Positions 6,176-13,636 of a DNA stretch of 13,636 nucleotides are shown piece after piece. A model generated the notes under the pieces. That model saw only the letters and a program-made list of their open reading frames with translations. It was not told the DNA's origin and did not search any database. The position numbers and the translations under genes were made by a program. The stretch comes from Opitutus sp. GAS368. GTDB taxonomy: Bacteria > Verrucomicrobiota > Verrucomicrobiia > Opitutales > Opitutaceae. The DNA lies in NCBI GenBank assembly GCA_945861235.1, contig CAMATV010000043.1, forward strand, positions 1 through 13,636. The letters run 5' to 3'. Within the stretch, counting starts at the first letter, position 1, and the number at the start of each line of letters is the position of its first letter.

Positions 6176-6835
6176 ATGAACGGGAGACTTATCGCCATCG
6201 GCGACATCCATGGCTGCCACCTCGAATTCGCCGAGCTGCTTGCTCGCCTTGAACTCACCAAGGACGACCGTCTCGTCCTGCTCGGAGACCTCGTCAATCG
6301 CGGTCCCGATAGCTGCAAAGTCATCGACCTCGCCCGCGAAAGCCGGGCCTTGGCGCTGCTCGGCAACCATGAATTGCGGCTCCTCAAGTATCGGCGCACC
6401 GGAGCCCCCAAGTATCTGAAGGAAAGTGACCGGGAGACCCATGACAAGTTGCGCGAAGACGACTGGAAATACCTCGAGGCGATGCCGCTCACGTTTGAAG
6501 AGCCCGAGCTCAATGTGGTCTTTGTTCATGGGGGGTTTCTCCCCGGTGTGGCCTGGCAGCAACAGCCGGCCGAGATCGTCACTCGCATTCAGGTAATCGA
6601 CCAAGACGGCCGGGCGGCGAAGCGCGGCGACGCGCCCGACGCGCCCGCTTGGGCCGATTTTTGGAGCGGCCCACCCTTCGTGGTTTACGGCCACACCTCG
6701 CGCCCCGAAATCTACAAACTCAAGTGGTCCCTCGGCATCGATACGTCCTGCGCGATGGGCGGCTCCCTAACCGCCTACATCTTGCCGGAAAAACGTTTTG
6801 TTCAGGTCAAAGCCCGCCAACGCTACTACCCGTGA
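6176..6835 (+). CDS. PPP-family metallophosphoesterase (ApaH/PrpA-like)
   Basis: This is a cytoplasmic two-metal phosphoesterase of the calcineurin-like PPP class. All metal-binding motifs are present: GDIHG (residues 9-13; Asp10, His12), GDLVNRGPDS (37-46; Asp38), GNHE (63-66; Asn64, His65), VHGG (117-120; His118) and YGHT (171-174; His173). At 219 residues it matches lambda or PrpA-type protein phosphatases better than ApaH (about 280). The GDLVxRGP form also fits ApaH diadenosine tetraphosphatase, so substrate choice (phosphoprotein, Ap4A or Np4-capped RNA) cannot be decided from sequence. ATG 6176 puts the first beta strand and GDIHG at the expected distance; there is no Shine-Dalgarno sequence. 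It is the first gene of a three-gene operon, and its TGA overlaps the next gene's GTG. Family confident, substrate open. Confidence 0.92.
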   Translation: MNGRLIAIGDIHGCHLEFAELLARLELTKDDRLVLLGDLVNRGPDSCKVIDLARESRALALLGNHELRLLKYRRTGAPKYLKESDRETHDKLREDDWKYLEAMPLTFEEPELNVVFVHGGFLPGVAWQQQPAEIVTRIQVIDQDGRAAKRGDAPDAPAWADFWSGPPFVVYGHTSRPEIYKLKWSLGIDTSCAMGGSLTAYILPEKRFVQVKARQRYYP

Positions 6836-7392
6836 TCGCCCCCCAGCCACCGACCGGCACCTTGCTCCTCTGTATCGACCTGCAGCCTGTGTTCCTGCGC
6901 GCGGTCGTCGACGGAGGACGCGTGCAACGGCGCTGCGAATTTGCCGTCGCATCCGCAGTCGGCCTCGGTTTGCCCGTGGCGTTCACCGAACAGGTTCCGC
7001 AGAAACTAGGCGGAACGGCCCCCGCGTTACTCGCGCTGGCACCGGGTGCGGCGACGCATGGAAAAACAAGTTTTTCGGCGTTCGCCGATGAGGCCATCCG
7101 CGACGCCTTGGTCCGGCAGCAACGGGTCGAGCATCTCTTGCTCTGCGGGATCGAGACTCCCATCTGCGTATATCAGACGGCAATCGCCGCCCGCGCGGAG
7201 GGTTTACAAGTCACGCTCCTCAGTGACTGTATCGGTGCCCGGCACCCCGAGGATTCCGCCGCCTGCCTCGTGGCCCTGCGCGCCGCCGGCGTGCACGTCC
7301 TGCCGAGCGAGACGATTTATTACGCCCTGCTCCGCGACGTGCAGCACCCTTTCTTCAAGCCCTATACCCAACTCGTAAAATCCCATGCCTGA
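6832..7392 (+). CDS. Isochorismatase-family cysteine hydrolase
   Basis: This is a hydrolase of the isochorismatase/nicotinamidase superfamily. Members cleave amides or vinyl ethers through a Cys-Asp-Lys triad; the substrate here is unknown. The 186-residue product has LLLCIDLQPVF with Asp16, HGKTSFSAF with Lys78, and the cis-peptide plus nucleophile motif CGIETPICVYQTA with Cys112, followed by VTLLSDCIGARH. The whole short-form fold is therefore present (family about 180-210 residues). The start is GTG 6832, inside the previous stop (GTGA, a 4-base overlap), which implies translational coupling. The frame stays open far upstream, but that part is only a shadow of the phosphatase gene. Its own stop overlaps the next gene's first ATG by eight bases. 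It resembles YcaC-like hydrolases more than true nicotinamidases because no long metal-binding insert is seen. Confidence 0.92.
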   Translation: MIAPQPPTGTLLLCIDLQPVFLRAVVDGGRVQRRCEFAVASAVGLGLPVAFTEQVPQKLGGTAPALLALAPGAATHGKTSFSAFADEAIRDALVRQQRVEHLLLCGIETPICVYQTAIAARAEGLQVTLLSDCIGARHPEDSAACLVALRAAGVHVLPSETIYYALLRDVQHPFFKPYTQLVKSHA

Positions 7393-8377
7393 TTCGCCCA
7401 TGCTTTCCACGGTCCGCGACTTGAAAGCGTCCGGCACCGAAGCCAACGGCCGTCCCTTCGCGAGCCTGCTCGTCGTAAAAAAACTCGCCTCGAAAACCGC
7501 CTCGAACGGCAATCTGTTTTACAGCGTGGACCTCGGCGACCGCACCGGCTCTTTCGGCTGCACGATCTTTTCTGACAACCCCGCTTTCGAAATCCTCAAG
7601 ACCGGCGGCGAAGGTGCGGTCGTTCGCATCGAGGGAAAAATCGACTACTATCAAGGACGTCTGTCCCCGAAAATCGCCCGCGCCGACGTGCTGTCCGAAG
7701 ACCAACTCAGCGATTCGAGTCTGCTCGAAACCTTGGTCGAAGTTGCACCGGAAAATCCGGTGACGCTTTGGGCGGAGTTCGAGACGTTTATCGACGCCAT
7801 TGGCCATGCCGATCTCCGGGCGACGGTGCGCGCCGTCTTCGATGACATCGGAGAGAACTTCCAATGCGCTCCAGCCGCCGTCGCGATGCACCACGCTTAT
7901 CGCCACGGTCTGCTCGAGCACACGACGCACATGGCCCGCGCCTGCCGAGCGCTGCTCCCGCTCTACCCCGAGGTGCACGCTGACCTCGCGATGGCCGGCA
8001 TCCTTTTACATGATACGGGGAAAGTCATTGAATATGAGGGCACGCTCGCCACCAAACGCAGCCGCCGCGGGATTCTCCAGGGGCACGTGGTGCTCGGCTA
8101 CCAACTCGCGCGCAAAGCCGGTATGAAAACCAGACTTGCACCCGATCTGCTGGAGCGCCTCGAGCATATTATTCTGTCGCACCAAGGTGAACCCGAGTGG
8201 GGCGCAGCCGTCTACGCCGCGACGCCCGAGGCCGTGTTTGTGTCCATGATCGACAATCTCGACGCCAAGATGGGGATGGTCCAGCGGGCGCTGCGCCAGG
8301 CCGGAGAGACCGATGAGTTCTCCGAGCGCCTGCCCGGATTGAGCTCCCAACTCCTGACGAAAAAACCACTCGCCTAG
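7385..8377 (+). CDS. YhaM-like 3'-5' exoribonuclease (OB fold + HD domain)
   Basis: The product is 330 residues (Bacillus YhaM about 314), with the family's two-domain order. An N-terminal OB-fold nucleic-acid binding domain (about 8-105) contains FASLLVVKKLASKTASNG, FYSVDLGDRTG and VVRIEGKIDYYQGRLS. An HD phosphohydrolase domain (about 165-300) has HHAYRHGLLEHTTHM (169-183), ILLHDTGKVIEY (206-217, the His209-Asp210 doublet), LQGHVVLGYQLA (231-242), ILSHQGEPEWG (263-273) and VSMIDNLDAKMGM (286-298). YhaM degrades RNA, and ssDNA in some cases, from the 3' end in an Mn-dependent manner; by homology this one should too. The ATG at 7385 overlaps the isochorismatase stop by eight bases. A second ATG at 7400 is an alternative and would remove five residues. 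It is the last gene of the operon and converges on pilC across 54 bases, in which I see no clear terminator. Confidence 0.92.
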   Translation: MPDSPMLSTVRDLKASGTEANGRPFASLLVVKKLASKTASNGNLFYSVDLGDRTGSFGCTIFSDNPAFEILKTGGEGAVVRIEGKIDYYQGRLSPKIARADVLSEDQLSDSSLLETLVEVAPENPVTLWAEFETFIDAIGHADLRATVRAVFDDIGENFQCAPAAVAMHHAYRHGLLEHTTHMARACRALLPLYPEVHADLAMAGILLHDTGKVIEYEGTLATKRSRRGILQGHVVLGYQLARKAGMKTRLAPDLLERLEHIILSHQGEPEWGAAVYAATPEAVFVSMIDNLDAKMGMVQRALRQAGETDEFSERLPGLSSQLLTKKPLA

Positions 8378-8431
8378 TCTGCACGCTGGTTCGCACTGCC
8401 TGCCTCGCCGGCCAGCCCCGCGGCATTCCGG

Positions 8432-9610
8432 TCAGGACAAGTGTTCAATAATGCTCACGAGCGGCAAGAACAGCGCGATGACGATTGTGCCGACCATGAC
8501 CGCCATGAACACGATCATGATGGGCTCGATGATCGACGTCAGACCGGCGACCGCCGTGTCGACTTCCTCATCATAAGTGTCGGCGATCCGGGTTAACATG
8601 TCGGGCAGCGCACCCGTCTCCTCACCAACCTCGATCATACTCGTGACCATGCCGGGGAAGACATGCGTCGACTCCAGCGGCTTGGCGACGTTGTCGCCTT
8701 CCTTCACGCGGTCATGGACGACGTTGATCGCGTCGGCGATGTGGACGTTGCCACTCGTGTCGCGAGTAATCGTCAACGCCTGCAGAATGGGCACGCCGCT
8801 CGACAGCAAGGTCCCGAAGGTGCGCGTAAACCGGCCAATTGCCGCCTTCAGGAATAAATCGCCCACAATCGGCATGTGGATGAGCGACCAATCGATGATG
8901 CGTTTGCCCAGTCTCATCTGGGCGAAAAATTTGAATCCAAAGTAGGCTGCCATCAGGCCGCCGATCGCGAAGGGATACTGGTCCTTGAGAAAATTACTTA
9001 TGTCCAACAAGACTTGAGTGAGGGCGGGCAACGGCTGCCCTTTGAGCAAACCGGTGAAAATTTCCTGGAATTTCGGCACCACGAAAATCATCAAAATCGA
9101 GACAATCACGAGCGCGACCGAAACGATCACGGCCGGATAGATCATCGCAGACTTCACCTTGCCCTGGATTTTCTGCGCCTTCTCCATGAATACCGACAGA
9201 CGTTCCAAAACGGTATCGAGCACGCCGCCGGCCTCACCCGCCTTCACCATATTGATATACAGTCGGTCAAAAACCTTGCCGTTCGCAGCGAGGCCGTCTG
9301 AAAAATTTCCGCCCGAGCGAATCGTGTCGGCGATCGTTTCAAGCACGTCTTTAAACGCGGGCCGTTTTTCCTGTCGGGCCAACACCTCGAGACTGCGGAG
9401 AATGGGCATACCGGCCTTCACCAAAGTGGCGAGCTGCCGCGTAAAGACCGCGACGCCCTTCGCGTTGACGGCGTTGCCAAACTGGCGGCGTTTCTTTTTC
9501 GCGGAGGCGGCACCGCTGTTAAAAGCCGTCGAAGGCCGCGGCGGCGCTTTGGCTGCAAAGGTGGCCGGCACAGGGGCGGCGGGCGCGGAGCGCACGGAGA
9601 GTTTCGCCAT
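8432..9610 (-). CDS. pilC: Type IV pilus inner-membrane platform protein PilC (GspF family)
   Basis: PilC is the polytopic inner-membrane platform that couples the cytoplasmic PilB/PilT motors to pilin assembly. The 392-residue product contains two T2SSF domains. The first (about 53-177) has FTRQLATLVKAGMPILRSLE and GEAGGVLDTVLERL; the second (about 259-381) has FTRTFGTLLSSGVPILQAL and GEETGALPDMLTRIADTYDEE. Predicted membrane segments lie near 157-178, 212-229 and 359-383, as expected for the family. The first ~45 residues are Ala/Pro/Lys-rich (ending AKKKRRQFGN) instead of the usual short conserved N-terminal segment. The start is ATG 9610, four bases after the upstream ATPase's TAA. Extending to 9706 would overlap that gene by about 90 bases and adds unrelated sequence. 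There is no Shine-Dalgarno sequence, so translation is probably coupled. It could instead be a T2SS GspF, but adjacent pilT argues for a pilus. Confidence 0.93.
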   Translation of the reverse strand: MAKLSVRSAPAAPVPATFAAKAPPRPSTAFNSGAASAKKKRRQFGNAVNAKGVAVFTRQLATLVKAGMPILRSLEVLARQEKRPAFKDVLETIADTIRSGGNFSDGLAANGKVFDRLYINMVKAGEAGGVLDTVLERLSVFMEKAQKIQGKVKSAMIYPAVIVSVALVIVSILMIFVVPKFQEIFTGLLKGQPLPALTQVLLDISNFLKDQYPFAIGGLMAAYFGFKFFAQMRLGKRIIDWSLIHMPIVGDLFLKAAIGRFTRTFGTLLSSGVPILQALTITRDTSGNVHIADAINVVHDRVKEGDNVAKPLESTHVFPGMVTSMIEVGEETGALPDMLTRIADTYDEEVDTAVAGLTSIIEPIMIVFMAVMVGTIVIALFLPLVSIIEHLS

Positions 9611-9614
9611 GGGG

Positions 9615-11306
9615 TTAGGTGTATTTAATGACTTCCTCGATTGACGTGTGTCCATCAAAGATCGCGCGGAGGCCGTCATCCCGCAACGTGCGCATGCCCT
9701 GCTCAATCGCTTTCTGCCGGATCACCAGCGTGGATGCGCGTTGACCGATGAGGTCGCGGAGTGCCTCGCTCATGCGCAACCACTCGTAAATGCCGAGGCG
9801 CCCGCGATAGCCCGACTGCGAGCAGGTCGGACAACCTTTCCCGTAAAAAAACTGCCGGTCGCCCACGCTATCGGCCGCGATCGCGAGTGGCTTCAACAAA
9901 TCCGGCGGCGGCGTATAGGGCGTGCGACACTGCACACACACGCGCCGCACGAGACGCTGGGCGAGCACAGCTTCGAGTGATGACGCGATGAGAAACGGTT
10001 CCACGCCCATGTCCACCAGCCGCGTGACGGCTCCGGCGGAGTCGTTCGTGTGCAGCGTCGAGAGCACCAAGTGACCGGTCAGCGACGCCTGGATGGCGAT
10101 CTGCGCGGTCTCCAGATCGCGGATTTCGCCGACCATAATCACATCGGGATCTTGGCGGAGGAAGGAGCGCAACGCCGCGGCAAACGTGAGCCCGACGAGC
10201 GGATTCACCGGCACCTGCATAATGCCCTCGATCTCGTATTCAACCGGGTCCTCGGCGGTGAGCAGCTTGAGGTCCGCAGTGTTAATGATCCGCAGACCGC
10301 TGTAGAGCGTGGTGGTTTTCCCGGAGCCGGTCGGGCCGGTGACGATGAAAATGCCATTGGGGCGACGAACAATCTCCTGAATGCCGTTGAACACGTCCGG
10401 CGGCATGCCGAGTTGTGAGATGTCGAGTTGCACCGCCGACTGATCCAGCACGCGCAGCACCACGCTCTCGCCGAATTGCGTCGGCAAAGTCGAGACGCGC
10501 AGATCCACCTGCCGTCCACCGATGGTGATCTTGATGCGTCCGTCCTGCGGGATGCGTCGCTCGGCGATGTTGAGCGACGCCAAGACCTTGAGCCGCGACA
10601 GAATGGGCAGGGACAGCGCCTTGGGGGGAGGCGCCATTTCGTAAAGCGATCCGTCAATGCGATAGCGGATCTTGAACTCGTGTTCAAACGGCTCGAAGTG
10701 GATGTCGCTCGCCTTGTCGCGGATGGCTTGGCCGATGACGAGATTGACGAAACGAATGATCGGCGTCTGCTCCGCCATCGACTCGATGTCGCGCTCGGAC
10801 AGAGCGCGCCCATCCGTGGGCAGACTGCCCGAATTGATTTCCTGCAGGAGGTCGTCGATGCTGGCCTCGTCCTCACCGTAGTGCTGTTTGATCTGCACAT
10901 CGATCTTGTCGGGGTCCGCGAAAAAGAGCCGGACATTGCGCCCCAGGGCGAACGTGAGGTCGTCGATAGCCTGCGAGTTGAAGGGATCGCTGACGAGGAG
11001 GTCGATATTCTGTTCGTCGGCGCTCAGCGGCATCACCCCGTAATCGCGCGCGAGCTTGCCGGTGATTGCGGCAATGGCTTCGCCGGAAAACTGGACGGGG
11101 AGCTCCGAAAGATAATCGTAGCCGAGGTGTTCGGCGATGCGGTGAAGCAGCGACGATTTCTCGATGATGCCGAGATCGACGACGACGTCGGCCAACGGCT
11201 TGCCCGTGGCCTTGTGCTCCTCATTGAGTTCGTCGAGTTGCGCCTGCTCGACGAGCCGGTGCTCTTTCAGGAACTCGTAGATGGCGGGACTGTGAGTCGG
11301 AAACAT
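9615..11306 (-). CDS. pilB: Type IV pilus assembly ATPase PilB/GspE (second copy, complete)
   Basis: This is a hexameric secretion ATPase that powers pilus extension at the inner membrane. The 563 residues match PilB/GspE length. The GspE N-domain spans about 1-145. The N2 domain has ASDIHFEPFE (199-208) and RIPQDGRIKI (251-260). The core shows Walker A GPTGSGKT (324-331), the Asp box AEDPVEYEIEG, LRQDPDVIMVGEIRDLET (383-400) with Walker B Glu394, and the His box GHLVLSTLHTNDS (411-423). A four-Cys zinc site (Cys457, Cys460, Cys492, Cys495) precedes the C-terminal domain. All catalytic motifs are intact, so it should be an active ATPase. ATG 11306 lies 28 bases after the pilT stop and has no Shine-Dalgarno sequence. 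It sits between pilT and pilC and is paralogous to the ATPase upstream of pilT; which of the two is the main extension motor cannot be told. Confidence 0.93.
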   Translation of the reverse strand: MFPTHSPAIYEFLKEHRLVEQAQLDELNEEHKATGKPLADVVVDLGIIEKSSLLHRIAEHLGYDYLSELPVQFSGEAIAAITGKLARDYGVMPLSADEQNIDLLVSDPFNSQAIDDLTFALGRNVRLFFADPDKIDVQIKQHYGEDEASIDDLLQEINSGSLPTDGRALSERDIESMAEQTPIIRFVNLVIGQAIRDKASDIHFEPFEHEFKIRYRIDGSLYEMAPPPKALSLPILSRLKVLASLNIAERRIPQDGRIKITIGGRQVDLRVSTLPTQFGESVVLRVLDQSAVQLDISQLGMPPDVFNGIQEIVRRPNGIFIVTGPTGSGKTTTLYSGLRIINTADLKLLTAEDPVEYEIEGIMQVPVNPLVGLTFAAALRSFLRQDPDVIMVGEIRDLETAQIAIQASLTGHLVLSTLHTNDSAGAVTRLVDMGVEPFLIASSLEAVLAQRLVRRVCVQCRTPYTPPPDLLKPLAIAADSVGDRQFFYGKGCPTCSQSGYRGRLGIYEWLRMSEALRDLIGQRASTLVIRQKAIEQGMRTLRDDGLRAIFDGHTSIEEVIKYT

Positions 11307-11334
11307 CAGGCGGGGTGTAGGTAAAGGGAAGGTC

Positions 11335-12417
11335 TCAAATCTCGCGGAGCTTTAAGCCCATCTTGAGAAAATTTTCGCGCATCAGATTGGGATCCTGCGC
11401 CTTTTCGAGCGCGTCGTCCGGTGTCACCAGTTCACGGTTCACCAAGCTCATCAGGTGGGTGTCCAAGGTGATCATACCGAGATGGGCCCCCGTCTGGATG
11501 TCCGACGTTATACGGAAAGTTTTATTCTCACGAATCAGCGAGGCGATGGAGGTCGTATTGACCATAATCTCGTAAGCCCCGATGCGGCCGCCGCCAATTT
11601 TCTTGCAGAGCACTTGGGAAATGACGCCCACGAGTGATGAAGCAAGTTGCGTGCGAATCATGTCCTTCATGTTCGCCGGAAAGGCGTCGACGATGCGGTC
11701 CACCGTCTTCGCCGCGCTGTTCGTGTGCAGCGTGCCAAAGACCAAGTGCCCCGTCTCGGCTGCGCTGATGGCCGCCTCGATCGTCTCGAGGTCCCGCATT
11801 TCACCGACCATAATGACATCGGGGTCCTGCCGGAGCGCCCGGCGGATCGCTTCGGAAAAACTGGGGACATCCACGTGCACCTCGCGCTGCGTCACAATGC
11901 ACCGCTTATGGCCGTGATAATACTCGATCGGATCCTCGATGGTGATGATGTGGCCGTCGCGCGTTTCGTTGATGTAATTCACCATCGACGCGAGCGTCGT
12001 GGATTTACCCGAGCCGGTGGGTCCGGTGACGAGAATCAGGCCGCGGGGACGGTAGAGCAGCTCGCGGAATTTATCCGGCAGGCCAATGTCGCGCAGGCCG
12101 AACATCTTGTGCGGAATCTGCCGCAGCACCATCCCGTAGTTGGCTTTCGACTTCAGCACCGACACGCGGAAACGCGCCTTCTCGCCAAAGGCGAAGCCGA
12201 AATCGGCGCCACCCTTCAGCTTCACGTTGCTGATGTGCGCATCAGGCGTGATGGATTGCATCAATTTTTCCGTATCGCTCGGCGTGAGCGGCGGACCGTC
12301 GATCGGCGTCATGCTGCCGCTCAGACGGAGCGTCGGCGGTTGGCCGACCTGGAGATGGAGATCGGACGCCCCTTGATCCACCATCAGATCCAGCAGATCA
12401 TTCATTTCATAGCTCAT
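11335..12417 (-). CDS. pilT: Pilus retraction ATPase PilT
   Basis: PilT is the hexameric ATPase that depolymerises type IV pili, giving twitching motility and DNA uptake. The 360 residues from ATG 12417 show the PilT order: MNDLLDLMVDQGASDLHLQVG near the start (5-25), GADFGFAFGEKARFRVSV (70-87), Walker A GPTGSGKST (132-140), the Asp box IEDPIEY, Walker B VGEMRDLETIEAA (204-216), the His box GHLVFGTLHTNSA (223-235) with AAKTVDRIVDAFP, and the retraction-associated SLIRENK (293-299), equivalent to the AIRNLIRE motif. It lacks the Cys4 site and the GspE N-domain of its neighbours, separating it from PilB. The C-terminus is slightly longer than classic PilT (about 345). The frame is open back to 12486, but that start would lie inside the upstream ATPase gene. 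ATG 12405 (MNDLL) is an alternative. It could be a PilU, but gene order favours PilT. Confidence 0.93.
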   Translation of the reverse strand: MSYEMNDLLDLMVDQGASDLHLQVGQPPTLRLSGSMTPIDGPPLTPSDTEKLMQSITPDAHISNVKLKGGADFGFAFGEKARFRVSVLKSKANYGMVLRQIPHKMFGLRDIGLPDKFRELLYRPRGLILVTGPTGSGKSTTLASMVNYINETRDGHIITIEDPIEYYHGHKRCIVTQREVHVDVPSFSEAIRRALRQDPDVIMVGEMRDLETIEAAISAAETGHLVFGTLHTNSAAKTVDRIVDAFPANMKDMIRTQLASSLVGVISQVLCKKIGGGRIGAYEIMVNTTSIASLIRENKTFRITSDIQTGAHLGMITLDTHLMSLVNRELVTPDDALEKAQDPNLMRENFLKMGLKLREI

Positions 12418-12445
12418 GGGGCGACTCGGTTGCAGTTGGGGTGGC

Positions 12446-13636
<1,191 letters not shown>

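Noticed and set aside
6649..6831. Extended N-terminus for the isochorismatase
   Set aside because: This part is an out-of-frame reading of the phosphatase gene; the GTG at 6832 gives a normal family N-terminus.
8378..8431. Terminator between the convergent YhaM-like gene and pilC
   Set aside because: Only a weak gctgg/ccagc pairing (8385-8389 with 8412-8416) and no T-tract on either strand.
9611..9706. Upstream start for pilC
   Set aside because: It would overlap the upstream ATPase gene by about 90 bases and adds non-homologous residues; ATG 9610 is better.

Overview
The window is GC-rich bacterial chromosome. It looks most like the Verrucomicrobiota, Opitutaceae-like, but this is inferred from overall feel rather than a marker gene. 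The reasons are high third-position GC with long antisense shadow frames, a Rho with an Ala/Pro low-complexity N-terminus, almost no Shine-Dalgarno sequences, a conserved-looking protein of no known function, and palindromic intergenic elements. It contains no rRNA, tRNA, CRISPR array, prophage or transposase gene.

Layout. Bases 1-1070 (minus) hold the N-terminal half of acetyl-CoA synthetase (acs), cut by the window edge. A 100-base divergent spacer with a dyad separates it from rho (1171-2475, plus), whose N-terminus contains a perfect 12-bp tandem repeat. Downstream of rho are a hairpin and an uncharacterised 586-residue protein (2567-4327), which ends in a convincing intrinsic terminator. 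That terminator is embedded in a larger palindrome and is followed by a 7-bp repeat array running into the hisF leader. hisF (4426-5187) stands alone, without hisA or hisH beside it. Then comes a 360-base non-coding stretch (5188-5547) carrying a perfect 16-bp-arm inverted repeat, a candidate dispersed element.

A small protein of unknown function (5548-6123, minus) diverges from a tight three-gene plus-strand operon with overlapping ends. The operon encodes a PPP-type metallophosphoesterase (6176-6835), an isochorismatase-family hydrolase (6832-7392) and a YhaM-like OB-fold/HD 3'-5' exoribonuclease (7385-8377). Converging on it from the right is a minus-strand type IV pilus motor operon, in transcription order: a PilB/GspE ATPase (partial, 13636 to 12446), the retraction ATPase PilT (12417 to 11335), a second complete PilB/GspE ATPase (11306 to 9615) and the inner-membrane platform protein PilC (9610 to 8432).

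How the genes work together. The pilus genes encode the cytoplasmic motors and membrane platform of a type IV pilus, with the unusual feature of two extension-type ATPases. The 6176-8377 cassette combines a phosphatase, an isochorismatase-fold hydrolase and an RNA exonuclease, and may act in nucleotide or RNA turnover. The remaining genes are housekeeping: acetate activation, transcription termination and histidine/purine biosynthesis. I see no clearly novel defence or mobile system. The best leads are the intergenic palindromic elements, the divergent Rho, the duplicated pilus ATPase and the uncharacterised 586-residue protein.
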